The notes: generated from the letters alone by a model not told the origin. A stretch of 15,629 nucleotides of DNA from Gemmatimonadota bacterium (GCA_019689775.1 JADGGV010000041.1:1-15629), one strand, 5' to 3'. Shown: positions 6,498-13,658, counted from the stretch's first letter. Numbers and translations are program-made.

Positions 6498-8138
6498 TCA
6501 GATGCTCAGGGGCGCCGTCGCCTGCCGCCGCTGCATGTAGGCCATGAACAGCGTGCGGGTGACGAAGACCGCCGAGAAGAAGGAGGCGATGATCCCGACG
6601 GAGAGCGTCACCGCGAAGCCGCGGACGGGTCCGGTGCCGACGTAGTACAGGATCAGCGCGGTGATCAGCGTGGTCAGGTGCGTGTCGATGATCGCAGACA
6701 TGGCCTCGGCGAAGCCGGCATCGACGGCCGCCCGTACGGTGCGTCCGGCGATCAGCTCCTCGCGGATCCGCTCGAACTGGAGGACGTTGGCATCCACGCC
6801 CATGCCGACGGACAGGATGAACCCGGCGATACCTGGGGCCGTGAGCGTCGCCTTGAAGAAGGCGAGGCCGCCGAGCACGACCACCACGTAGGCGAGCATC
6901 CCGATGATGGCCAGGAAGCCGGCGAAGTGGTAGTAGCCGATCATGATCGCGACGACGAGCAGGATCCCGAGGATGCCGGCGATCTGGCCGCGGAGCACGG
7001 AGTCGGCGCCGAGCGAGGGGCCGACGGTGCGCTCCTCGACCACGTGGAGCGGCGCCGGCAGCGCGCCGGCGCGGAGCACGAGCGCGAGGTCGCGCGCCTG
7101 CTCGAGCGGCGCCTGCCCCATCTCGATCTGACCGCTATTCGAGATCGTGCTGCGGACGACCGGCGCGCTGTAGACCTGGTTGTCGAGCACGATCGCGATG
7201 CGGTCGCCGATGTGCTGGCTGGTCACCCGCTCGAACGTGCGACCGCCGCGCCGGTTCAGCTTGAAGCTGACGATCGTCTGGTTGAACTGGGGATCGCGGC
7301 CCGCCTGCGCATCCTCGAGCTGCTCACCCGTCAGGAACGGCCGCCGGTCGAGCGCGTAGAGCCCGCGGTAGAGCGTGGCGCCACGTCCCTCGGGCTTCGC
7401 GGCGAACAGGAGCTGCGTGTTCCGCGGGAGGAGCCGCTGCACGGCGGGGAGCGCGAGGTACTTCTTGAGCGTGGGGACGTCGGTCTCGGCGACCAGGTAT
7501 TCGCCCGGCTGACCGCCCTCCAGCAGCAGGCTGCTGAACGGCTGGGCGCTCGCGGTGGTGTCGGTCGAGGCGACGACGGCCGAGCTATCGCGCCCGGCGC
7601 GCGCCGTGTCGCCCGCCGCCGAGTCCGGCTTCGCGGCCGTGTCCTTCTGGCCGAAGATGAGCTGGTTCAGCTCGCGCGGCTGCTGCGGCGCCTTCGACGT
7701 CGACGGCGCCACGGCGCCGGGCCCGAGCGCGGCCACGACCGCGCGGTCGATGCGCGGGAGCGCCTCGTTCAGGTCCCGCCCATCCTGCACCAGCAGGAAC
7801 TGGAGGAACGCCGTCTGCTCGATGATGCCCTTGGCGCGCTGGGGGTCGCGGATGCCGGCCAGCTCGACGATGATGCGGTCGCTGCCGACCTTCTGCACCA
7901 GCGGCTCCTCGACGCCGAACTGGTCGATGCGGTTGCGGATGATCTGAAGCGCGCGATCGGTCGCATCGGCCTTGACGGCGGGGGTCAGCGTACCGGCGCT
8001 GTCCGCCACCTCGAGGGCGAGGTGCATGCCCCCCTGCAGGTCGAGGCCGAGCTTGAGCCCGTTCTTCCACAGGAACCCGGCGGAGACGAGCAGGACGGCC
8101 AGGATCACCAGGATTCGGCCTTTGAGCGTGCCGAGCAT
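6498..8138 (-). CDS. secD: Protein translocase subunit SecD
   Basis: SecD is the SecF partner in the proton-driven export motor. The 546-aa product has TM1 (about 8-24), LGLDLQGGMHL (30-40), the split P1 periplasmic domain, then five TM helices from about 384. The TM4 proton-relay motif GMGVDANVLQFERIREEL (445-462) carries the conserved Asp at 449. GYYHFAG (401-407) and the C-terminal FFSAVFVTRTLF (520-531) are also typical. Residues about 142-200 form a low-complexity Ser/Thr/Ala/Asp/Lys insert within P1. ATG at 8138, with GGAGA 12 nt upstream (slightly long spacing). It is the first gene of secDF; yajC is not in the window. Confidence 0.97.
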   Translation of the reverse strand: MLGTLKGRILVILAVLLVSAGFLWKNGLKLGLDLQGGMHLALEVADSAGTLTPAVKADATDRALQIIRNRIDQFGVEEPLVQKVGSDRIIVELAGIRDPQRAKGIIEQTAFLQFLLVQDGRDLNEALPRIDRAVVAALGPGAVAPSTSKAPQQPRELNQLIFGQKDTAAKPDSAAGDTARAGRDSSAVVASTDTTASAQPFSSLLLEGGQPGEYLVAETDVPTLKKYLALPAVQRLLPRNTQLLFAAKPEGRGATLYRGLYALDRRPFLTGEQLEDAQAGRDPQFNQTIVSFKLNRRGGRTFERVTSQHIGDRIAIVLDNQVYSAPVVRSTISNSGQIEMGQAPLEQARDLALVLRAGALPAPLHVVEERTVGPSLGADSVLRGQIAGILGILLVVAIMIGYYHFAGFLAIIGMLAYVVVVLGGLAFFKATLTAPGIAGFILSVGMGVDANVLQFERIREELIAGRTVRAAVDAGFAEAMSAIIDTHLTTLITALILYYVGTGPVRGFAVTLSVGIIASFFSAVFVTRTLFMAYMQRRQATAPLSI

Positions 8139-8203
8139 GACGACGTCATTCTCCGTATGAGACGCTGAGCTCGCGAGCGGGCGCGACTGGGGAACAAGCC
8201 CGT

Positions 8204-8232
8204 AAGGTCGCTACCGCCGGAACGATTGTCAA
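8204..8232 (-). promoter_or_regulatory. Probable sigma70-type promoter of secDF
   Basis: A perfect TTGACA -35 box (8227-8232, minus strand) is followed after 17 nt by GACCTT (8204-8209), which keeps the A2 and T6 positions of the -10 consensus. Predicted initiation is near 8197, giving a leader of about 60 nt before the secD ATG at 8138. The -35 is convincing; the -10 is mediocre. Confidence 0.5.
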
Positions 8233-8334
8233 CGACCGGGGGCCGGTGCGCGGCCTGGCCGATCGGCGGGGACTACCCGCCCTGCGCCCCGGGGATCCAC
8301 GGCGCGCGGGGCCAGCGGCCGAGGGGTCGGATCC

Positions 8335-8361
8335 TTGCCCCGGACTCCCGGCTCGTATACC
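8335..8361 (+). promoter_or_regulatory. Weak candidate promoter for the HD-GYP response regulator
   Basis: TTGCCC (8335-8340) and TATACC (8356-8361) on the plus strand are 15 nt apart, shorter than ideal, and lie about 70 nt before the start at 8430. They are the best -35/-10 pairing I see in the divergent gap between secD and this gene. The call is tentative. Confidence 0.25.
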
Positions 8362-8418
8362 GTTCCGGTTCACACCACGGCAGCGGCGGCGGCCGGGCGG
8401 AGCGGCCGAACACGGTTC

Positions 8419-8423
8419 AGGAG
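8419..8423 (+). promoter_or_regulatory. Ribosome binding site fixing the HD-GYP gene start (AGGAG)
   Basis: AGGAG is 6 nt before GTG 8430. The frame stays open upstream to a TTG at 8226, but that extension has no Shine-Dalgarno or domain content, so 8430 is preferred. Confidence 0.7.
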
Positions 8424-8429
8424 CGCAGC

Positions 8430-9533
8430 GTGGCGGACATCCCCCTGGAAGGGGCGCGCGTCCTCGTCATCGACGACGAGCAGCCGAACATCGAACTCCT
8501 CGAGCGCATCCTTCGGCGGAGCGGCTACGGGAACGTGCGGAGCACGACGGACCCGTTGATGGCGCTGCCGCTGTTCATCGAGTTCCAGCCGGACCTGGTG
8601 GTGCTGGACCTGCACATGCCGGGGATGGACGGCTTCGAGGTCCTCGAGCAGCTCCGGGAACAGATCCCGTTGGACGCGTACCTGCCGATCCTGGTGCTGA
8701 CGGGCGACGTCTCGACGGCGGCGAAGCAGAAGGCGCTGGCGAACGGCGCGAAGGACTTCCTGACGAAGCCGCTGGACGTGGTGGAGATCGGGCTGCGGAT
8801 CCGGAACCTGCTGCACACGCGGTTCCTGCACCTGCGGCTCCAGGATCAGAACCAGGCGCTGGCGGAGCGGGTCCGCGCGCGCACGCGGGAGCTGGAGCTG
8901 GCTCGGCAGGAGACGTTGGAGCGGCTGGCGCGGGCGGCGGAGTACCGCGACTTCGACACCGGGAGGCACGCGCAGCGCGTCGGCGAGCTGTCCGCGCTGA
9001 TCGCGGACGCGTTGGGGCTCCCGTCCGACCAGGTCGCGCTGATCCGGCAGGCGGCGCCGCTGCACGACATCGGCAAGATCGGCGTGCCGGACGCGGTGCT
9101 GCTGAAGCCGACGAACCTGACGCGCGAGGAATTCGAGCAGATGAAGGCGCACACGATGATCGGCGCCGGTCTGCTCTCGGGGAGCCGCTCGCCGCTGCTC
9201 CAGCTCGCGCAGGAGATCGCGCTGTACCACCACGAGCGCTGGGACGGGCTGGGGTACGCGCGGCTGAGGGGCCCCGAGACGCCGCTGGCTGCGCGGATCG
9301 TGGCGCTGGCGGACGTCTTCGACGCGCTCACGCACGCGCGGCCGTACCGCGACGCGTGGTCGGTGGAGGAGGTGGTCGAGGAGGTGCGGCGCCAGAGCGG
9401 CAAGCAGTTCGACCCGCTGGTGGTCGAGGCGTTCCTGCGGATCCTGCCGGTGCTGCCGCCGGAGTTCTTCGAGCCGGACGACCAGGCGCCGGTCGGCGCG
9501 GAGGACGGCGCGCGGGCCGAGGCGACGACGTAG
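8430..9533 (+). CDS. Two-component response regulator with HD-GYP domain (probable cyclic-di-GMP phosphodiesterase)
   Basis: A 367-aa RpfG-like protein. The receiver domain covers 10-130, with acidic pair D15/D16, phospho-acceptor D60 in VVLDLHMPGMDGF, T91 and K113 (TKPL). A helical/coiled linker (about 133-170) leads to the HD-GYP domain: TGRHAQRVG (177-185), HDIGKIGVP (212-220), H241, HHERWDG (267-273), and ALADVFDALTHARPYR (292-307). HD-GYP enzymes hydrolyse c-di-GMP to pGpG/GMP. The signature reads HHERWDGLGYA, so the Pro of GYP is replaced by Ala at 277; the metal-binding His/Asp residues remain. GTG at 8430 is chosen because AGGAG (8419-8423) lies 6 nt upstream and the receiver fold begins right after it. 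It is the only plus-strand gene here; no histidine kinase is adjacent. Confidence 0.93.
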   Translation: MADIPLEGARVLVIDDEQPNIELLERILRRSGYGNVRSTTDPLMALPLFIEFQPDLVVLDLHMPGMDGFEVLEQLREQIPLDAYLPILVLTGDVSTAAKQKALANGAKDFLTKPLDVVEIGLRIRNLLHTRFLHLRLQDQNQALAERVRARTRELELARQETLERLARAAEYRDFDTGRHAQRVGELSALIADALGLPSDQVALIRQAAPLHDIGKIGVPDAVLLKPTNLTREEFEQMKAHTMIGAGLLSGSRSPLLQLAQEIALYHHERWDGLGYARLRGPETPLAARIVALADVFDALTHARPYRDAWSVEEVVEEVRRQSGKQFDPLVVEAFLRILPVLPPEFFEPDDQAPVGAEDGARAEATT

Positions 9534-9663
9534 GGCCCGTCGCTTCCGCCCCGCCACGCCGGCCCCGTCCCGGATCGCGCCGCTTCAACCCCAACCTGCC
9601 GGCCTTCTCCCTGGCCTCAAACGACATTGCCGGCGTAGGCGATCTCCCCGCTCGAACGGCCGC

Positions 9664-10596
9664 TCAGGGCTCCTGCCGCGAACGGCGCCGACTCGTGAGC
9701 ACGAGCGCGCCGCCCGCGGCTCCGGCGTCGAGGCCGTATCGGGTCGCCGCCACCGCGGCCGGCACGAGCTCGATGCTCTCGAACTCGTCCACCGCCAGGC
9801 CGTTGAGGAACGTGATGGCGTTGCCGACGCGCACACCGTCCACGTAGACCGGAACCATCTCACAGAAGCGGCCACGATCGCTGCCTCGCGGGGGCTCGAG
9901 GCGCTGCAATCGATGGCTCGACTCGACACAGACGCCGGTCCCCGACTCCGTCCCGGTGTCGAAGCGTCCTTCCCGGACCGTGATCCCCGGGAAGCGACGG
10001 ATGACGTCGACCACCCGGGCTCCCCGGATTCGCGCGGCCTCCAGCTCGGCGCCCTCCACCGCGTCGCGTCGGTGGATGCGGGCGACGTCCGCACCGCCGG
10101 GTGGAGCCGCGACCGCCACGGAGTCCAGCTCCACAACCGCCGGTAGCGATGCAGCGCCGGACGGGGGCTGCTCGCCAGGCGTCGGTTGCCCGGGCGCTTC
10201 CGCGACCCTGGGCGGGGAGGCCACCGGCGCATCGCCGGCCGGTGGAACCGTCACGTCGCCCGCCGGTGATGGATCGAGCCCCAGCACCTCCCCGACTTCG
10301 CCTCCTTCCTGATGGATCTCGACGGGGCGGCGCACGGGCTCTGCTCGCGACAGCGTCAGCCTGCCGGTCGGAAGGCGCGCCGCGCGGATCCACCACTGCC
10401 GGATGTACCAGGCGCCGCTCGGGAGCGAGGCGAACTGCACGCGCCCGCGATGGGCTGTCCGGTGTCGGCGCCCACGATCGTGCCGCGAATCAACTGGGCA
10501 TGGAGCGCGTCGGGGAGCACGCCCCAACGAGCCGGATGGTCGCAACCAGGCGGCTGCGGCGAGCGGCAGGAACGCGCGATGGCATCGGATCTCCAT
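9664..10596 (-). CDS. Secreted carboxypeptidase-regulatory-like / TonB-plug-like protein, N-terminus apparently scrambled by two compensating frameshifts
   Basis: The frame is open from ATG 10596 to TGA 9664 (310 aa). Residues 1-19 look like a signal peptide (AFLPLAAAAWL). Residues 53-108 resemble the later strands of a CarboxypepD_reg-like beta-sandwich, followed by a Pro/Ala/Gly linker (110-155). Residues 155-303 resemble a TonB-receptor plug: VVDVIRRFPGITVRE (195-209), VPVYVDGVRVGN (248-259), FESIELVPAAVAATRYGLDA (272-291), GGALVLTSR (295-303). No beta-barrel follows. Residues about 20-52 make no sense here, while another minus frame across 10440-10520 encodes ALHAQLIRGTIVGADTGQPI, exactly the missing signal-peptidase site and first strand. 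An insertion upstream and a 1-nt loss near 10440 would explain this. No Shine-Dalgarno is visible. Function unknown; it could be a decaying gene or a sequencing error. Confidence 0.6.
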   Translation of the reverse strand: MEIRCHRAFLPLAAAAWLRPSGSLGRAPRRAPCPVDSRHDRGRRHRTAHRGRVQFASLPSGAWYIRQWWIRAARLPTGRLTLSRAEPVRRPVEIHQEGGEVGEVLGLDPSPAGDVTVPPAGDAPVASPPRVAEAPGQPTPGEQPPSGAASLPAVVELDSVAVAAPPGGADVARIHRRDAVEGAELEAARIRGARVVDVIRRFPGITVREGRFDTGTESGTGVCVESSHRLQRLEPPRGSDRGRFCEMVPVYVDGVRVGNAITFLNGLAVDEFESIELVPAAVAATRYGLDAGAAGGALVLTSRRRSRQEP

Positions 10597-10666
10597 CGCG
10601 GCGGACGGGCGAGGCGTGCGACGTATCGCAGCTTCGAATCCATCGGCGGCCGACGCCTCGATGCGC

Positions 10667-10699
10667 CGACGCAAGAGGCTGGAGAGCCGCCTTGCGTCG
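10667..10699 (-). terminator. Hairpin directly after cstA
   Basis: CGACGCAAG (10667-10675) pairs with CTTGCGTCG (10691-10699), 9 bp, and the interior can add GGCT/AGCC. It begins 4 nt beyond the cstA TAG. No U-tract follows on the minus strand. It is best read as an RNA 3'-end or stabilising hairpin, possibly a U-less terminator. Confidence 0.4.
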
Positions 10700-10702
10700 T
10701 CC

Positions 10703-12772
10703 CTAGTCCCCGGCCGCGAACGCGCTGGGCACGAACTCGGTCTCGTGCAGGAGCGCGGGCTTGCGGCGGGCGAGGACGAGGTACCACTCCCGAATGGACG
10801 TGACGAGCACCAGGACGACGACGGCCATGAAGAAGCCGGCAACGACGGAGTTCAGGTAGTCGTTGAAGATGACGCGGCGGGCGGCGTCGACGGAGGCGAT
10901 CCCGGCGGGGAGCGTGCCGGTGGCGATGGCGTCGCGGACGGAGCGGGCGTGGGCGAGGAAGCCGAGGCGCGGGTCGGCGGCGAAGACCTTCTCGTAGCCG
11001 GCGGTCATGGTGACGGCGACGAGCCAGGCGAGCGGGGCGAGGGTGACGACGGCGTAGCGGGCCGCGCCCTTCTTGATGAGGACGGTGGTGCCGACGCAGA
11101 GCGCGACGGCGGCGAGGAGCTGGTTGGAGATGCCGAAGAGCGGCCAGAGCGAGTTGATGCCGCCGAGCGGATCGACGACGCCCTGGTAGAGGAAGTAGCC
11201 CCAGGCCAGCACGATGGCGCCGCTGGAGATGAGGATGCTGGGATACCAGGAGGTCTGGCCCATCGGCTTCCAGATGCGGCCGGCGAGCTCCTGGAACATG
11301 AAGCGGCCGACGCGGGTGCCGGCGTCGATGGTGGTCAGGATGAAGACCGCCTCGAACATGATGGCGAAGTGGTACCAGAGCGCGAGGAGCGCGGTGCCGC
11401 CGACGATGTTGGAGAAGATGTGGGCCATGCCGACGGCGAGGGTGGGGGCGCCGCCGGTGCGGGCGAGGAGCGTGGACTCGCCGATCTGGCGGGCGAGCGT
11501 GGTCATCTGCTCGGGCGTGACGGCGAAGCCCCACTCGCGGATGGTGCGGGTGGCGGCCTCGACGCCGGCGCCGACGACGCCGGCGGGCGCGTTGATGGCG
11601 AAGTAGACGCCGGGCTCCAGGATGCAGGCGGCGACGACGGCCATGATGCCGACGAACGACTCCATGAGCATGGCGCCGTAGCCGACGAGGCGGGCGTCGG
11701 ACTCGCGGGCGAGCATCTTCGGCGTGGTGCCGGAGGAGATGAGCGCATGGAAGCCGCTGATGGCGCCGCAGGCGATGGTGATGAAGGCGAAGGGGAAGAT
11801 GTTGCCGGCGAAGACGGGCCCCCAGCCGTTGACGAAGCGGGTGAAGGCCGGCATCTGGAGCGGCGGCATGACGATGAGGATGCCGAGCGCGAGCGCGGCG
11901 ATGGTGCCGACCTTGAGGAAGGTCGAGAGGTAGTCGCGCGGGAGGAGGAGCACCCAGACGGGGAGCGCGGAGGCGGCGAAGCCATAGAGCACGAGAAGGA
12001 TCGTGAGCGTAGTTCCGCTCACGGTGAACCAGGGCGCGAGCGTGGGGGACTCCGCGACCCACTGCCCGGCGACGACGGCGAAGAGGGTGAGCGCGAGGCC
12101 GAGCGTCGTCGCCTCGGCGACCTTGCCGGGGCGGAAGCGGTGCATCCACCAGCCCATGAGGACGGCGATCGGGATGGTGCACGCGATCGTGAAGAGCCCC
12201 CACGGGCTGGCCTTGAGCGCGTTGACGACGATGAGCGCCAGGACCGCGATCAGGATGATCATGATGAAGAGGATCGCGACCATGGCGGCGAACCCGGCGA
12301 CGGAGTTGATCTCGTCGCGGGCCATCTGGCCGAGCGACTTGCCGTCGCGGCGCATGGAGGCGAACAGGATCACGAAGTCCTGCACGGCGCCGGCGAAGAC
12401 GACGCCAGCGATGAGCCAGAGGGTGCCGGGGAGGAAGCCGAACTGCGCGGCGAGGATCGGGCCGACGAGGGGGCCGGCGCCGGCGATGGCGGCGAAGTGG
12501 TGGCCGAAGAGGACGAAACGGCGCGTGGGCACGAAGTCGCGGCCGTTGTTCAGGCGCTCGGCGGGTGTGGCGCGGCGGTCGTCGAGCCCGAAGACGCGGT
12601 TGGCGAGGAATCGGGAGTAGAAGCGGTAGGCGATGGCGTAGCTACAGATGGCGGCGGTGACGAGCCAGGCAGCGTTGATCGTCTCGCCGCGGCGCAGGGC
12701 GAGGATGCCGAAGGCCATCGCACCGAGGACCGCGACGGCCAGCCATCCCGCCACCGTCAGGATCTTGCGCAT
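10703..12772 (-). CDS. cstA: CstA/BtsT-family carbon starvation transporter
   Basis: A polytopic inner-membrane transporter of 689 aa, normal for the family. Characterised members import pyruvate with protons (BtsT, CstA) or peptides in carbon-starved cells. The sequence starts with a TM helix, then has NGRDFVPTRRFVLFGHHFAAIAG, then AGPLVGPILAAQFGFLPG, and VQDFVILFASMRRDGKSLGQ; many hydrophobic helices and the C-terminal CstA domain follow. The frame also has GTG at 12778, but GGAG at 12778-12781 overlaps that codon and sits 5 nt before ATG 12772, so ATG is preferred. No ybdD/yjiX-type small partner gene follows; instead a plug-type gene lies 106 bp downstream. It is preceded by a lipoprotein gene and a hairpin. 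Substrate cannot be read from the sequence. Confidence 0.94.
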   Translation of the reverse strand: MRKILTVAGWLAVAVLGAMAFGILALRRGETINAAWLVTAAICSYAIAYRFYSRFLANRVFGLDDRRATPAERLNNGRDFVPTRRFVLFGHHFAAIAGAGPLVGPILAAQFGFLPGTLWLIAGVVFAGAVQDFVILFASMRRDGKSLGQMARDEINSVAGFAAMVAILFIMIILIAVLALIVVNALKASPWGLFTIACTIPIAVLMGWWMHRFRPGKVAEATTLGLALTLFAVVAGQWVAESPTLAPWFTVSGTTLTILLVLYGFAASALPVWVLLLPRDYLSTFLKVGTIAALALGILIVMPPLQMPAFTRFVNGWGPVFAGNIFPFAFITIACGAISGFHALISSGTTPKMLARESDARLVGYGAMLMESFVGIMAVVAACILEPGVYFAINAPAGVVGAGVEAATRTIREWGFAVTPEQMTTLARQIGESTLLARTGGAPTLAVGMAHIFSNIVGGTALLALWYHFAIMFEAVFILTTIDAGTRVGRFMFQELAGRIWKPMGQTSWYPSILISSGAIVLAWGYFLYQGVVDPLGGINSLWPLFGISNQLLAAVALCVGTTVLIKKGAARYAVVTLAPLAWLVAVTMTAGYEKVFAADPRLGFLAHARSVRDAIATGTLPAGIASVDAARRVIFNDYLNSVVAGFFMAVVVLVLVTSIREWYLVLARRKPALLHETEFVPSAFAAGD

Positions 12773-12777
12773 CGCCA

Positions 12778-12781
12778 CTCC
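12778..12781 (-). promoter_or_regulatory. Ribosome binding site deciding the cstA start (GGAG)
   Basis: GGAG on the minus strand overlaps the possible GTG start at 12778 and is 5 nt from ATG 12772. The downstream ATG is therefore the favoured initiator. Confidence 0.6.
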
Positions 12782-12805
12782 GTTCAGGGATGTCGGTCGG
12801 GTAGG

Positions 12806-12831
12806 CCGCCGCGCCGGCCTCGGCGCGGCGG
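12806..12831 (-). terminator. GC hairpin between the lipoprotein gene and cstA
   Basis: A perfect 10-bp repeat (CCGCCGCGCC at 12806-12815, complement at 12822-12831) with a 6-nt loop begins 13 nt after the lipoprotein stop. There is no U-tract in either direction. It could attenuate transcription into cstA or protect the upstream mRNA; full termination is doubtful. Confidence 0.35.
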
Positions 12832-12844
12832 GGTGCGCCGAGCG

Positions 12845-13498
12845 TCAGCGCAGGTCGGTCCGCAGCAGCGGCTGGAAGATGCAGCCGGTGGCGCGGAGCG
12901 GCACGTACAGCACCTGGACCTGGCGGAACGCGGCGCGGAGCGACGGGCTCGCGGCGAGGAGCGTCGCGAGGTCGTGGCCCGAGGCGAGCCGGCGGGCGAG
13001 CTCGTCGCGGACCTTCTCGACATCGGTGGCCGCGACGTAGATGGGGAGCCCGCCGCTCGTGCCGAGGTAGGCCAGGTCGGCGGCGTCGATGATGCGACCG
13101 CGGTCGTAGAGGCCGTAGTGGACCGTGCGGCCGCCGACGGGGATGTCGAGCGTGCGGCCGGCGGTGAACCAGGCCTTGTCGCCGGCGACGGTCACCGGAC
13201 CGACGGCCTCGGACAGCGGGACGCGCCGGCCGTCGACGACGGCGAGCGTGTCGGCGGTGCCGTGGACGTGGACCGCGGGAAGCGAGCGCAGACCGGCGGG
13301 CGTCGCCGGTGCGAGCGCGCAGATCTCGAGGCGATCGACGGCGGGTTCGGGGCTCGGCGCCGGCGCCGCCTTGGCCTCGGCGTTGGCCGCCGGCTGGGCG
13401 GGCTCGGGGTAGGCCGGCTTGAACGTCGGCGAGCAGGCGGCGACCACGAGGGCCGCGGCGAGCGCCGTCATGCGGAGCGCATGGGGGGTGCTGGACAT
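12845..13498 (-). CDS. Lipoprotein of unknown function
   Basis: A 217-aa product with a short positively charged N-terminus, a hydrophobic stretch and a lipobox VVAAC with the lipidated Cys at 22, so it should be a membrane-anchored lipoprotein exported by Sec. An Ala/Pro-rich spacer follows (about 24-52). The rest is a compact soluble domain with DTLAVVDGRRVPLSE and VHYGLYDRGRIIDAADLAYLGTSGG, a Cys near 59 and another near the C-terminus. I do not recognise the family. ATG 13498 is chosen because AAAGGAGG lies 9 nt upstream, among the best Shine-Dalgarno sites in the window; the frame remains open upstream to 13585 without support. It precedes cstA by 72 bp in the same direction, and may or may not be co-transcribed given the hairpin between them. 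Confidence 0.8.
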   Translation of the reverse strand: MSSTPHALRMTALAAALVVAACSPTFKPAYPEPAQPAANAEAKAAPAPSPEPAVDRLEICALAPATPAGLRSLPAVHVHGTADTLAVVDGRRVPLSEAVGPVTVAGDKAWFTAGRTLDIPVGGRTVHYGLYDRGRIIDAADLAYLGTSGGLPIYVAATDVEKVRDELARRLASGHDLATLLAASPSLRAAFRQVQVLYVPLRATGCIFQPLLRTDLR

Positions 13499-13507
13499 GG
13501 CTGCGGT

Positions 13508-13515
13508 CCTCCTTT
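13508..13515 (-). promoter_or_regulatory. Ribosome binding site of the lipoprotein gene (AAAGGAGG)
   Basis: A strong Shine-Dalgarno on the minus strand, 9 nt before ATG 13498. It fixes this start against the longer open frame. Confidence 0.75.
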
Positions 13516-13575
13516 CCCGCGATCGTCCACGCCCTCGCCGGCCCGATCGATCGCTTCCCGCCGACCCGGAAGTCG

Positions 13576-13604
13576 TTGCTACCATGAGTTGACGCCGTTG
13601 TCTA
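13576..13604 (-). promoter_or_regulatory. Candidate promoter of the lipoprotein gene
   Basis: On the minus strand TAGACA (13599-13604) and TAGCAA (13576-13581) are exactly 17 nt apart, in the most A/T-rich patch of this gap. Predicted initiation near 13569 leaves a leader of about 70 nt before ATG 13498. Confidence 0.35.
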
Positions 13605-13613
13605 GTAGGTAGC

Positions 13614-13658
13614 CCCGGGAGCCGCCCGCGTCAAGGACGGGCGGCCCCGGGTTTTTTT
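13614..13658 (+). terminator. Strong intrinsic terminator, oriented for plus-strand transcription
   Basis: CCCGGG-A-GCCGCCCG (13614-13628) pairs with CGGGCGGC-CCCGGG (13638-13651), giving a 14-bp stem with one bulged A and a 9-nt loop, followed at once by seven T (13652-13658). The U-tract exists only in the plus direction; on the minus side the stem is followed by GCTACC. The nearest plus-strand gene upstream ends at 9533, so the transcript it serves is unknown. It also lies between the DUF1906 gene and the lipoprotein gene, and may hinder minus-strand readthrough by structure alone. Confidence 0.8.

Noticed and set aside
5187..8168. 993-aa open frame on the plus strand
   Set aside because: Antisense to secF/secD, with low-complexity charged composition and no recognisable motif; a shadow frame.
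8265..8281. GGCGGG/CCCGCC repeat in the secD/HD-GYP divergent gap as an operator
   Set aside because: It has only 6 bp arms in very GC-rich DNA, and I see no second copy or promoter overlap to support a binding site.
8226..8429. N-terminal extension of the HD-GYP gene back to a TTG at 8226
   Set aside because: The receiver domain starts just after GTG 8430, which has a good ribosome site. The extension is low-complexity and covers the divergent promoter region.
10597..10842. N-terminal extension of the plug-type gene into the end of cstA
   Set aside because: The frame is open, but the first part is a shadow of the cstA coding region and lies ahead of the signal-peptide-like segment beginning at 10596.
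13499..13585. Longer start for the lipoprotein gene
   Set aside because: It would bury the signal peptide and lipobox behind about 29 Arg/Gly/Ser-rich residues and ignore the strong AAAGGAGG before ATG 13498.
10403..13612. 1069-aa open frame on the plus strand
   Set aside because: Antisense to cstA and the lipoprotein gene, with Gly/Asp/Glu-rich shadow composition. Its end before the plus-strand terminator at 13614 looks tempting, but no start site or domain supports it.
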